DNA of 8,293 bases from Ilumatobacteraceae bacterium (GTDB lineage Bacteria; Actinomycetota; Acidimicrobiia; Acidimicrobiales; Ilumatobacteraceae): positions 1 through 8,293 of the forward strand of contig JAENVT010000494.1 in assembly GCA_016650435.1 (NCBI GenBank). The letters run 5' to 3'. The position numbers and the translations under genes were made by a program. Positions 1-5,785 of the stretch are shown piece after piece (position 1 is the first letter of the stretch; every line of letters begins with the position of its first letter). The notes beneath the pieces were generated by a model, which worked only from the letters and a program-made list of their open reading frames with translations, searched no databases and was not told where the DNA came from.

Positions 1-548
1 GCGGCCTCCATCTCGACGGCGAGATGCCCACGCTCCTTCCAGCGCTGCATCATCCCCGGTCGCGGGTCGTAGAACAACGCGCTCGACACGATGGCACCGA
101 CGTGCACGGTCGCTCCGCTGGCGCGTGACAACGCGACGCAGCATTCGATCAACGGCCATGACGCCGTCGGAGCGTGCGGCTCGCCGTCGGTCAAATGGCC
201 GATGATTGGATCATCGGCGGTGGCGCTGATCGCGACGACGGTGTCGGCCATGCGCATGCCGTCGCCGAGCGCACCAGCCGTGCCGACTCTGATGATCCGC
301 TTGGCACCGAGCTGGATCAGTTCGCTGTAGTAGATCGCCGCGCTGGCGCAGCCCATGCCTACGGATTGGACACTGATTGGCTGGCCTTTGAAGGTGCCGG
401 TGTAGCCCAGCATGCCGCGCTCCTCGTTGACGAGCTTGGCACCCTCATCGAAGAACGTCTCGGCGATGTACGTGGCTCGCCGAGGATCGCCCGGCACCAG
501 CACAGCGGGGGCGTAGTCGGATGGCTCGGCGCGCAGGTGAACAGGCAT
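1..548 (-). CDS. deoD: Purine nucleoside phosphorylase, DeoD type (partial; C-terminus beyond the left edge)
   Basis: Cytoplasmic enzyme of nucleoside salvage: it splits purine (deoxy)nucleosides with phosphate into free base and (deoxy)ribose-1-phosphate. I translated 182 codons from the ATG at 548-546. The N-terminus carries the phosphate-loop GDPRR (residues 20-24, matching GDPLR of E. coli DeoD). Next come ERGMLGYTG, then GMGCASAAIY, then IIRVGTAGAL, in the usual order, and VEMEA at 178-182, which is the ribose-binding segment. E. coli DeoD is about 239 residues, so roughly the last 55-60, including the catalytic Asp, lie outside the window. The gene follows the Fpg-like gene on the same strand after 95 bp and has its own likely promoter (TACGCT, 7 bases before the ATG), so it is probably transcribed separately, without a leader. 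A related hexameric PNP or uridine phosphorylase is possible, but the motifs fit DeoD best. Confidence 0.93.
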   Translation of the reverse strand, partial: MPVHLRAEPSDYAPAVLVPGDPRRATYIAETFFDEGAKLVNEERGMLGYTGTFKGQPISVQSVGMGCASAAIYYSELIQLGAKRIIRVGTAGALGDGMRMADTVVAISATADDPIIGHLTDGEPHAPTASWPLIECCVALSRASGATVHVGAIVSSALFYDPRPGMMQRWKERGHLAVEMEA

Positions 549-555
549 CCCTCGG

Positions 556-561
556 AGCGTA
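556..561 (-). promoter_or_regulatory. Putative -10 element (TACGCT) of a leaderless deoD promoter
   Basis: On the minus strand TACGCT fits TAnnnT and is separated from the deoD ATG by 7 bases (CCGAGGG), which would put the transcription start at or next to the A of the ATG. CGAGGG is G-rich but abuts the ATG too closely to be a good Shine-Dalgarno site. No TTGACA-like -35 is visible. The same arrangement recurs at other starts in this window. Confidence 0.5.
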
Positions 562-569
562 TATCGGTA

Positions 570-637
570 CGAGTGTTTGCGGCCCGTATTCCCGGAACGA
601 GTGTCTCGCGCACCCCCGTGGGCGCGGCAAACACTCG
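570..637. repeat. Compound inverted repeat with three ACACTCG/CGAGTGT copies between the Fpg-like gene and deoD
   Basis: CGAGTGTTTGC at 570-580 is a perfect 11-bp inverted repeat of GCAAACACTCG at 627-637. A third copy, CGAGTGT, lies at 598-604 and can pair with 631-637 instead. Inside this shorter arm, CGCGC (607-611) pairs with GCGCG (622-626), giving a compact GC-rich hairpin. The two foldings compete for the same arm. The region follows the stop of the Fpg-like gene (644-646) and precedes the deoD promoter, so it could be a terminator-like structure (there is no U-tract), an operator with three half-sites, or a copy of a dispersed repeat. Confidence 0.6.
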
Positions 638-643
638 GACGGG

Positions 644-1480
644 CTACTTGAGGAATCGGGAGGTGGTGTTGTCGGCGAGGATCTTGCCGCCGGTCTGACA
701 TGTCGGGCAGTAGGCAACGGTGTATCCGCTGTAGGAGACCGAGCGGATGGCGTCGCCGCAAACAGGACACGGTTCTCCGATTCGTCCGTGCACCCGACCC
801 GGGCGATCCTTCGACGAGCTCATGTCGGGGCGAGTGCGTTCGTACGCCAAACCCTCTTCGACGGCGTCGTGGATCGCGGTGACGATCGCGGCCGCACCCT
901 CGGCGCCGAGCTTGCCCGTCATAGCGAACGGCGAGATCTTGGCGCGGTGGCAGACCTCGTTGGCCAGCATGCGGCCGAGGCCGGCGATCTGATGCTGGTC
1001 GCGCAGGTAGCCGTGGATGCGCATGTTCGTGGTCTTGAACGATTCGGCGAGCGCCTGCGGAGTCACGTCGAGTGCCTCGGGTCCGAGACGGTTCAGCGGC
1101 GGGCCGTCGAGCTCGCCGTTGGAGATGCACCACACACCAGCGCGGCGTTCGGTGCCGGCTTCGGTCAACAACAGTGCCGCGCCCTCGGCAAACACGAACC
1201 TGGCCTGACCGTTGCGCGGCTTCGCCGACTGTTTCTCGTCGACCAGCAGCCGCCCACCCTGCATGAGGTGAACGACGAACGTGACCGGCTCGAATCGCAA
1301 CAGCAAATACTTGCCGCGTCGCCCCACCGACTCGAGCGGCAACCCGTACGCCGCATCCGGCCGAGGCCGGGCCGTCTTCAGGGCCGTAAACGTCAGCGGA
1401 ACGAACCTCTTCAACTTGGTCCCGGCGAACTGTGCGGTCAGCCGCTCGGCGTGCGCTTGAACCTCCGGTAGCTCGGGCAT
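644..1480 (-). CDS. Fpg/Nei-family DNA glycosylase/AP lyase, actinobacterial-type subfamily
   Basis: Base-excision-repair enzyme that excises damaged bases and cleaves the strand, 278 aa, normal length for the family. It begins MPELPEV, so after Met removal Pro2 is the Schiff-base nucleophile and Glu3 the general acid. Lys57 in GRRGKYLL matches the conserved catalytic-site lysine. The helix-two-turn-helix segment is GLGRMLANE (167-175). The zinc finger is C238-x2-C241 ... C258-x2-C261, and the chain continues 17 residues beyond it (QTGGK...SRFLK), as I recall for actinobacterial relatives. By eye, several classic Fpg DNA-contact residues are replaced: the Asn of GxGN by Arg170, the zinc-loop Arg by Tyr253, and the wedge Met and Phe by Gln74 and Ala114. 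The substrate therefore may not be 8-oxoguanine. The ATG at 1480 lies 9 bp after the stop of the SCP2-like gene and lacks a clear ribosome site, so the two are probably one transcript. Confidence 0.92.
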   Translation of the reverse strand: MPELPEVQAHAERLTAQFAGTKLKRFVPLTFTALKTARPRPDAAYGLPLESVGRRGKYLLLRFEPVTFVVHLMQGGRLLVDEKQSAKPRNGQARFVFAEGAALLLTEAGTERRAGVWCISNGELDGPPLNRLGPEALDVTPQALAESFKTTNMRIHGYLRDQHQIAGLGRMLANEVCHRAKISPFAMTGKLGAEGAAAIVTAIHDAVEEGLAYERTRPDMSSSKDRPGRVHGRIGEPCPVCGDAIRSVSYSGYTVAYCPTCQTGGKILADNTTSRFLK

Positions 1481-1489
1481 GGCAGCGGC

Positions 1490-1882
1490 TCAGCAGTATT
1501 CGGTCTGTTCACGCACCGACGTGAACACGGCGTCGAGGGCAGCAAAGACAGGTTGCGATTCGATCAGCTTCTGCTGGTTCCCGGTCAGACGGATCAGTCC
1601 TTTGATGAAGGCTTCCTGCGCGTTGAGCTGGCCAGTTGCCACCGCTGTTGCAGTTGCCCACGACTGCTGCATGCGCACATCTTCTGCAGCGGCTGGGCCG
1701 GCACCGAATGACGCGCTGCCGTCGCCCAGCCGAAGATGGTAGGTGACGTCGCCTTCTGGACCGTCGGTGACGATCTGGGTCACGCCGATCTTGTGACTGT
1801 CGGAGAGCTTGGCGAGCTCGCTGCTGTTGGCGACCTCGTGCGACAACGCATCGATCCAGGCGAGACTGAGATAGCGAACCAC
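1490..1882 (-). CDS. Small SCP2-like (sterol-carrier-protein-fold) protein
   Basis: A 130-aa soluble protein with no signal peptide or membrane segment. Its N-terminus (MVRYLSLAWIDAL) and C-terminal half (TATAVATGQLNAQEAFIKGLIRLTG split over 77-101, then a helix ending in REQTEYC) match the pattern of stand-alone SCP2-like domains in Actinobacteria. The segment GPEGDVTYHLRLGDG (41-55) would form the central strands. The fold offers a hydrophobic tunnel for lipids or acyl chains, but no ligand can be named here. Its start is GTG at 1882-1880, chosen because the family begins with M-V-R-(F/Y)-L-S and no earlier start fits. AGGCGG lies just 2 bases upstream, too close for a standard ribosome site. 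It is the first gene of a likely two-gene unit with the glycosylase, and diverges from the gene at 1907. Confidence 0.8.
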   Translation of the reverse strand: MVRYLSLAWIDALSHEVANSSELAKLSDSHKIGVTQIVTDGPEGDVTYHLRLGDGSASFGAGPAAAEDVRMQQSWATATAVATGQLNAQEAFIKGLIRLTGNQQKLIESQPVFAALDAVFTSVREQTEYC

Positions 1883-1889
1883 GGCCGCC

Positions 1890-1895
1890 TAGTCT
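1890..1895 (+). promoter_or_regulatory. Putative -10 element (TAGTCT) for the gene at 1907
   Basis: TAGTCT lies in the 24-bp gap between two divergent starts, 11 bases before the ATG at 1907. With the usual -10 to start-site distance the mRNA would begin around 1901-1902, leaving a leader of about 5 bases. The surrounding string CCTAGTCTGCCGG is almost identical to CCTAGTCTCCGG at the ROK kinase start, which strengthens the call. Confidence 0.4.
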
Positions 1896-1906
1896 GCCGG
1901 ATCGAG

Positions 1907-2548
1907 ATGCTGTTCGCTGCCGCCGACGAAGGTCGTCATGCCGATGTGGCGGTCGAAGCGTGGTGGTGGTGGGGCTGGAATTCCGATGCCAGCGCCGGCC
2001 TGTTCATCGGGTTGGAGCTACGCGGCCGCCGCTTTGATTACTGGGCGGGGCTGGTGCGACGCGGTCAGCCGTTCCTCTACATCGAAGAACTCGACGGCAG
2101 CGGGCTGCGGCAAGGGTTGGAGATCAAGCCGCCACAGATGTGGGCGGATCACGCGTGTGATGTGCCTTTTCGTCAGTGGAGCGTTGGCAACGAGGCTCAC
2201 GGTGTGTTGCTCGACGATCCGACAGAGGCGTGGCGGCGGGCGTATGGATCGCCCGTGCCGGTGACGTTCGACGTCGAATGGGGAACGGAGTCCGAGCCGG
2301 CCGCGATCCCGCATGGCTACGAGCAGGCCGGCGAAATCGATGCGCGAGTCGAGTTGACCGAAGGAGTCCTCGAGCTGGTCGGGCCCGGTCACCGCGCCCA
2401 CGTGTGGGGTGTGCCGTATCTTCCGCAGGCATTGGCGATGCCGGTCGATTCCGCTGGTTTGCGCGGTCCATACCGGCGCAGCGATGGCGTCGCCGTCGAC
2501 CAAGTGCTCACTTCGACAGGCTGGCTCGGACGTACGCTCGGCGGGTGA
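1907..2548 (+). CDS. Uncharacterised protein, possibly an AttH/CrtC-like lipocalin-type fold
   Basis: A 213-aa protein I do not recognise with certainty. It is rich in beta-prone segments, has no signal peptide or clear transmembrane helix, and contains a tryptophan run, AWWWWGWN, at 18-25. Near the middle it has YEQAGEIDARVEL (138-150) followed by GPGHRAHVWG (159-168). This resembles the 'G-x-R-x-H-x-WG' signature I associate with AttH/CrtC-like lipocalin-fold proteins, but the resemblance is by eye. I chose the ATG at 1907 because the open frame upstream (to 1736) lies antisense to the SCP2 gene and the putative -10 ends at 1895; GTC and ATC codons in between are unlikely starts. The stop TGA shares bases with the GTG of the next gene (GTGA, 4-base overlap), so translation of the two is probably coupled. 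Confidence 0.75.
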   Translation: MLFAAADEGRHADVAVEAWWWWGWNSDASAGLFIGLELRGRRFDYWAGLVRRGQPFLYIEELDGSGLRQGLEIKPPQMWADHACDVPFRQWSVGNEAHGVLLDDPTEAWRRAYGSPVPVTFDVEWGTESEPAAIPHGYEQAGEIDARVELTEGVLELVGPGHRAHVWGVPYLPQALAMPVDSAGLRGPYRRSDGVAVDQVLTSTGWLGRTLGG

Positions 2549-3357
2549 GCCGCGACATCCTCGACGAATTCGAACAGCAACGCCGACAACCGGTGTACCC
2601 GCCGGTTGCCGCCCGTGTCGGCCAGATCGTCGAGGATCGCGCTTCGGGTTTTTGTGGTGACATCGTCGTCATCACCGCCGAAGCCGTGACGTTGCGAGAT
2701 CGACACGGGAGCACTCGCCAGTTCCGGTACAAGTCGGGTGGGTTCCTGATCGAGGGCCGGCCGGTGACTCTCGTTCGCGAGCAACGTTCTTCCAATGCGC
2801 CCCGGTTGACCAACAGCGGAGCGGTTGCCGGGCCGTCGCGACAAGCCCGGGTGGCGAGGGCCAGTCGCATCTGGGTCGAGGGTCGCCACGACGCCGAGTT
2901 GGTGCAACATGTGTGGGGCGATGAGCTGGCCGAGCTGGCGATCGTCGTCGAACCGATGCACGGGATCGACCGGCTGGTGGAGATGGTCGGCGAGTTCGGT
3001 CCATCCGGTCAACGTCGACTTGGGATTCTTGTCGATCACCTCGTCGCCGGATCGAAAGAAGCCAGGATCACCGAGCAGGTGGCCGGTCCCGATGTGCTGG
3101 TGACCGGCCACCCGTTCGTCGACGTGTGGGCCGGCGTTCGCCCGCAGGTGATGGATCTCGCCGAGTGGCCCGACGTGCCCCGCTCGGTCGAGTGGAAGCA
3201 AGGCTTGTGCGACGCGCTGGGCGTGTCGCTCACTGACTTCTGGCCGCGCCTACGGAATCGTGTTCGGACGTTTGCGGATCTGCGTCCGGAGCTGGTGGGG
3301 GCGGTGGAGCAACTGATCGACTTTGTTGCGCCATCAGGCGGCGGCGACGACGGATGA
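2545..3357 (+). CDS. DUF3097 family protein with a TOPRIM-like core
   Basis: A 270-aa cytosolic protein of a family I know from Actinobacteria, function not established. Order of parts: a short N-terminal stretch; a small beta domain with EDRASGFCGDIV (30-41) and GGFLIEGRPVTLV (65-77); then a core with RIWVEGRHDAELV (108-120), a following VVEPMHGID (134-142), and LGILVDHLVAGSKE (159-172); then HPFVDVW (189-195), RSVEWKQGLC (213-222) and a helical end, RPELVGAVEQLIDF (247-260). The VEG..DAEL and LVDHL elements resemble the Glu and Asp motifs of TOPRIM domains, with the second acidic residue of DxD replaced by Leu. The start is GTG at 2545, overlapping the upstream stop; the frame is open much further upstream but only as a shadow of the preceding gene. 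The last 128 bp overlap the end of the convergent DUF4349 gene. Confidence 0.85.
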   Translation: MSRDILDEFEQQRRQPVYPPVAARVGQIVEDRASGFCGDIVVITAEAVTLRDRHGSTRQFRYKSGGFLIEGRPVTLVREQRSSNAPRLTNSGAVAGPSRQARVARASRIWVEGRHDAELVQHVWGDELAELAIVVEPMHGIDRLVEMVGEFGPSGQRRLGILVDHLVAGSKEARITEQVAGPDVLVTGHPFVDVWAGVRPQVMDLAEWPDVPRSVEWKQGLCDALGVSLTDFWPRLRNRVRTFADLRPELVGAVEQLIDFVAPSGGGDDG

Positions 3358-4282
3358 TCGGTATCAGCACGATCGCTGCCACGGCCAGCATGGTGAGGAA
3401 CGGCGCGGTGTATCCGATGAAGATCAGGATCGCCGCGAGCATCTTGACGAAGCCGTTCCATCCACTCTTGAATGCCCGGCCGATCGAGGCCTTGGCGGCC
3501 GGCTTGTCCTTGGCGACCGGTGTTGTGGCGACCGGATCAGGGCTGAGGGTCAGCTGCACCCGCAACGTAGCCAACGACACGCGGTCGCTGATGGCTCGCT
3601 TCATCGCGGTGTACTGCTCGACCAATGTTTCGCGCTCGGTCAGTTGGCTCTCGAGGCTCAGGATCTGACCGAGATCGGTCGCCGACTCGAGCAGCTTGCG
3701 TACCCGGTCGAGGCTGGCCTGGGCAGTGACCAGCCGTGCATCGATGTCGACCACCTGGCCGGTCACGTCTTCGGTGCCCTGCGAAGCCGTCCGGCGCACG
3801 CCGATCGCATCCAACTCGGCGATGGCCTTTTCCATCTGCTCCGGTGGAAGCTTGATCACGAACGAGGCTGTCGACGACCTGTCGTCGGTGATGTTGATCG
3901 AGCGCTCGTAGATCTGTCCGGCGTGCCGGTCGGAGAGCGCGATCACATCGTTGATCCCCTTGGTCATGTCGTCGACCTCGATCCCGTAACTGACATCGAT
4001 CGCCAGGAACTTGGTCTGCGGAACCGCGACGGCTGGAAGATCTATCCCCGTGGATCCTTGGGCCGGAGTCTCCGCAGACGGTGCGACTGTGGCAGCCGCG
4101 GCAACCTGACTTGCATCGCCGTTGGCCGAGGGAGCGGCTGTTCCGGCCGGAGCGGCGTTGCTGAGCTCTCGCGTCGATGAGGACTTGGAATCCTCGTTTG
4201 CACATGCTGTTACGCCGAAGATGACAGCTACGAGGGCGGCGGCGGTCCGTGCCCCTCGATGCGCTGTGTTCACGTGTGTCAT
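3230..4282 (-). CDS. DUF4349 family lipoprotein with C-terminal membrane helix
   Basis: A 350-aa predicted envelope protein. MTHVNTAHRG...VTAC gives a signal peptide ending in a lipobox (V24-T25-A26-C27), so Cys27 is probably lipidated after export. An Ala/Ser/Thr-rich linker (about 28-85) leads to the DUF4349 domain (about 90-250): ERSINITDDRSSTASFVIKLP, then the helical VVDIDARLVTAQASLDRV and LESQLTERETLVEQYTAMK, which look coiled-coil. A GW motif and long hydrophobic segment (279-310) form a membrane helix, followed by RRRRR (311-315) and a proline-rich acidic tail. The ATG at 4282 was chosen over an upstream in-frame Met (4360) because it starts a proper signal peptide. No Shine-Dalgarno or -10 is visible, and the gene lies 47 bp downstream of the ROK kinase, so it may be read from that transcript. 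Its 3' end overlaps the DUF3097 gene. Confidence 0.87.
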   Translation of the reverse strand: MTHVNTAHRGARTAAALVAVIFGVTACANEDSKSSSTRELSNAAPAGTAAPSANGDASQVAAAATVAPSAETPAQGSTGIDLPAVAVPQTKFLAIDVSYGIEVDDMTKGINDVIALSDRHAGQIYERSINITDDRSSTASFVIKLPPEQMEKAIAELDAIGVRRTASQGTEDVTGQVVDIDARLVTAQASLDRVRKLLESATDLGQILSLESQLTERETLVEQYTAMKRAISDRVSLATLRVQLTLSPDPVATTPVAKDKPAAKASIGRAFKSGWNGFVKMLAAILIFIGYTAPFLTMLAVAAIVLIPIIRRRRRLMAQQSRSVAPPPPPAPDADPQTSEHDSVGAARSQ

Positions 4283-4329
4283 GGGTGTTCGACGTGACCG
4301 TTGACACGTCGGGTTCCCGCAGGGGTGTG

Positions 4330-5100
4330 TCAGTCGTGTGACGAGGCGTGTTGATCCCACAAGCGAATGCCGCCGAGCAGTCCGGCATTGGCGTCGATGA
4401 TGCTGACTCTTTCACCGGGCGGGCCTTGCAAGCGCGTTGCGTTGCCCCCGCCGACGTACAGATGATCGAACATGAAGACGGAATCGAGCACAGCGATCGC
4501 CTTATGCACTCGTTTGCTCCAGATCTTCTTGCCAACACGTTTCCTGGCCACGTCACCCAACTGTTCGTCGTAGGTCTCACCGCCGCGGAACGGGTGCTGC
4601 GAGAACTCCATGTGCGGCACCAACTGACCCTGGCTGAGCACTGCCGTGCCGAACCCGGTGCCAAGCGTGATCACAACTTCCAGTCCATTGCCCGACGCGG
4701 CATCGAGGCCTTGCAGGTCGGCGTCGTTGACAACTCGCGTCGGTTTGTCGAGCGCCTTTGCCAGCGCCGAAGCGAGGTCGAAGTTGGCCCATGCCGTGAC
4801 CGACTTCGGGTCGACCTTCGAGTCGGGGCCGTTCGACAGCACGAGGTGTGGCGCGCTGAGAACACGCCCGTTGCGAACCATGCCGGGGAATCCGACCGAC
4901 ACCCGGTCATAGTTCTCGATCGGTCGCACCAGTTCGGAAAGCTCGGCGATGAGTCTCTTCGGCGGCAATGGGTATGGCGTCGGGACCCGAACGCGGTCCA
5001 TCAGCGCCTTGCCCTTTGCGTCCAGAGTCAGGGCTTTCAGGCCGCTGCCTCCGATGTCGATCGCGAGAGTGATCGGTCCGGATCGTCTGACAGGAGTCAT
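4330..5100 (-). CDS. ROK-family sugar kinase, polyphosphate-glucokinase-like
   Basis: Cytoplasmic kinase of 256 aa, the size of PPGK-type ROK proteins. It has the phosphate-binding LAIDIGGSGLK (12-22), a substrate-side VGFPGMV (69-75), the catalytic-base motif VNDAD (124-128, Asp126 likely the base), the second phosphate loop TLGTGFGTAV (145-154), and VGGGN (216-220) with NAGLLGG (238-244). The CxCGxxGC zinc cluster of classic ROK kinases is absent, as in PPGK enzymes. Where M. tuberculosis PPGK has EFGH, this protein has EFSQHPFRGGETYDEQLG (165-182), a variant I associate with PPGK-like ROK proteins of uncertain donor. Glucose is the likely acceptor and polyphosphate and/or ATP the donor; this is inference. 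The gene lies 38 bp after dedA, with its own putative leaderless promoter. Confidence 0.87.
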   Translation of the reverse strand: MTPVRRSGPITLAIDIGGSGLKALTLDAKGKALMDRVRVPTPYPLPPKRLIAELSELVRPIENYDRVSVGFPGMVRNGRVLSAPHLVLSNGPDSKVDPKSVTAWANFDLASALAKALDKPTRVVNDADLQGLDAASGNGLEVVITLGTGFGTAVLSQGQLVPHMEFSQHPFRGGETYDEQLGDVARKRVGKKIWSKRVHKAIAVLDSVFMFDHLYVGGGNATRLQGPPGERVSIIDANAGLLGGIRLWDQHASSHD

Positions 5101-5106
5101 GGCCGG

Positions 5107-5112
5107 AGACTA
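5107..5112 (-). promoter_or_regulatory. Putative -10 element (TAGTCT) of a leaderless promoter for the ROK kinase
   Basis: On the minus strand TAGTCT is followed by exactly six bases (CCGGCC) and then the ATG at 5100, so transcription would start at the A of the start codon. There is no Shine-Dalgarno sequence. It lies in the 38-bp gap after dedA and shares CCTAGTCTnCCGG with the promoter candidate at 1888-1900 (one base shorter here). Confidence 0.55.
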
Positions 5113-5138
5113 GGACGCGTCGTGATCTCGTGTTGGAT

Positions 5139-5762
5139 CTAGTGCTGGTGTCTGGCTCGGCGGTGACGCAAGTATTCGATGCCCACTGGTAGCAGCGAGA
5201 TTGCGACGACGGCAATTGCCGCTAGCTCGATGTTGTTCTTGATCACGTCGACCTGGCCGAGGAAATAGCCGAGAACGGTCACCCCTCCGGCCCACGCCAC
5301 CGCGCCGATCGCGTTCGCGCTGATGAAGGTTCGATGGGGCATCTTGCCCACGCCTGCCAGTACCGGCACGAAGGTGCGCACAATCGGAACGAAGCGGGCC
5401 ATTACCAACGCCTTCGTGCCGTGACGCTCGAAGAAGGCATGGGTTCGCGCCACATTGCGCTGGTTGAACAACCGTGAGTCGGGGCGGTCGAACACCGCCG
5501 GGCCCAACCTGGACCCAATGATGTAGCCGACCTGGTTACCCACGAAGGCCGCAGCCACCAGCACCGGCACCACCAGGCCGAGTGACGGAAGGTGCGGCAG
5601 GCCCTTCGGCTTCGACGCCAGGAACCCGGCGACAAACAGCAACGAGTCGCCGGGCAGAAAGAAACCGATCAGCAGACCGGTCTCGGCGAAGATGATCAGC
5701 GCGGCCAGAGCAAGCCCACCGCGATCGAGCCAATGCTCGATGTCGATCAGGGCGGCCAGCAT
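5139..5762 (-). CDS. DedA-family (SNARE-associated/VTT domain) membrane protein
   Basis: Integral inner-membrane protein of 207 aa, typical DedA length. Members of this family act as lipid flippases (some translocate undecaprenyl phosphate or phosphatidylethanolamine) and influence proton-motive force. Visible signatures: Glu27 in FAETGL, then FFLPGDSLLFVAG (34-46), which is the re-entrant-loop motif; NQVGYIIGSRLG (76-87); and MARFVPIVRTFVPVLAGVGKM (121-141, here split for reading as ARFVPIVR and FVPVLAGVGKM), with the conserved arginines Arg123 and Arg129. Four to five hydrophobic segments are apparent and the tail is basic and His-rich (RHRRARHQH). The ATG at 5762 is preceded by a near-perfect leaderless -10, and the gap to the hppA stop is only 23 bp. 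Which lipid it moves cannot be told. Confidence 0.93.
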   Translation of the reverse strand: MLAALIDIEHWLDRGGLALAALIIFAETGLLIGFFLPGDSLLFVAGFLASKPKGLPHLPSLGLVVPVLVAAAFVGNQVGYIIGSRLGPAVFDRPDSRLFNQRNVARTHAFFERHGTKALVMARFVPIVRTFVPVLAGVGKMPHRTFISANAIGAVAWAGGVTVLGYFLGQVDVIKNNIELAAIAVVAISLLPVGIEYLRHRRARHQH

Positions 5763-5768
5763 GTCGCG

Positions 5769-5774
5769 ATGTTA
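5769..5774 (-). promoter_or_regulatory. Putative -10 element (TAACAT) of a leaderless dedA promoter
   Basis: On the minus strand TAACAT is followed by six bases (CGCGAC) and the dedA ATG. The element lies within the 23-bp gap between hppA and dedA, so dedA could have its own leaderless transcript besides any read-through from hppA. No Shine-Dalgarno is present. Confidence 0.55.
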
Positions 5775-5785
5775 CGAAGTTGCGA

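Noticed and set aside
521..1471. A 316-codon plus-strand open frame opposite the glycosylase
   Set aside because: The opposite strand encodes an intact Fpg-family protein with catalytic and zinc residues; this frame has no family features and no start signals.
4302..4332. TGACAC/GTGTCA inverted repeat after the ROK kinase as a terminator
   Set aside because: Only a 6-bp stem with a 19-base loop and no T-tract; likely chance.
4283..4360. In-frame upstream Met adding 26 residues to the DUF4349 protein
   Set aside because: The extension would put a charged, Cys-containing stretch before the signal peptide and would overlap the end of the ROK kinase gene; the ATG at 4282 gives a standard lipoprotein signal.
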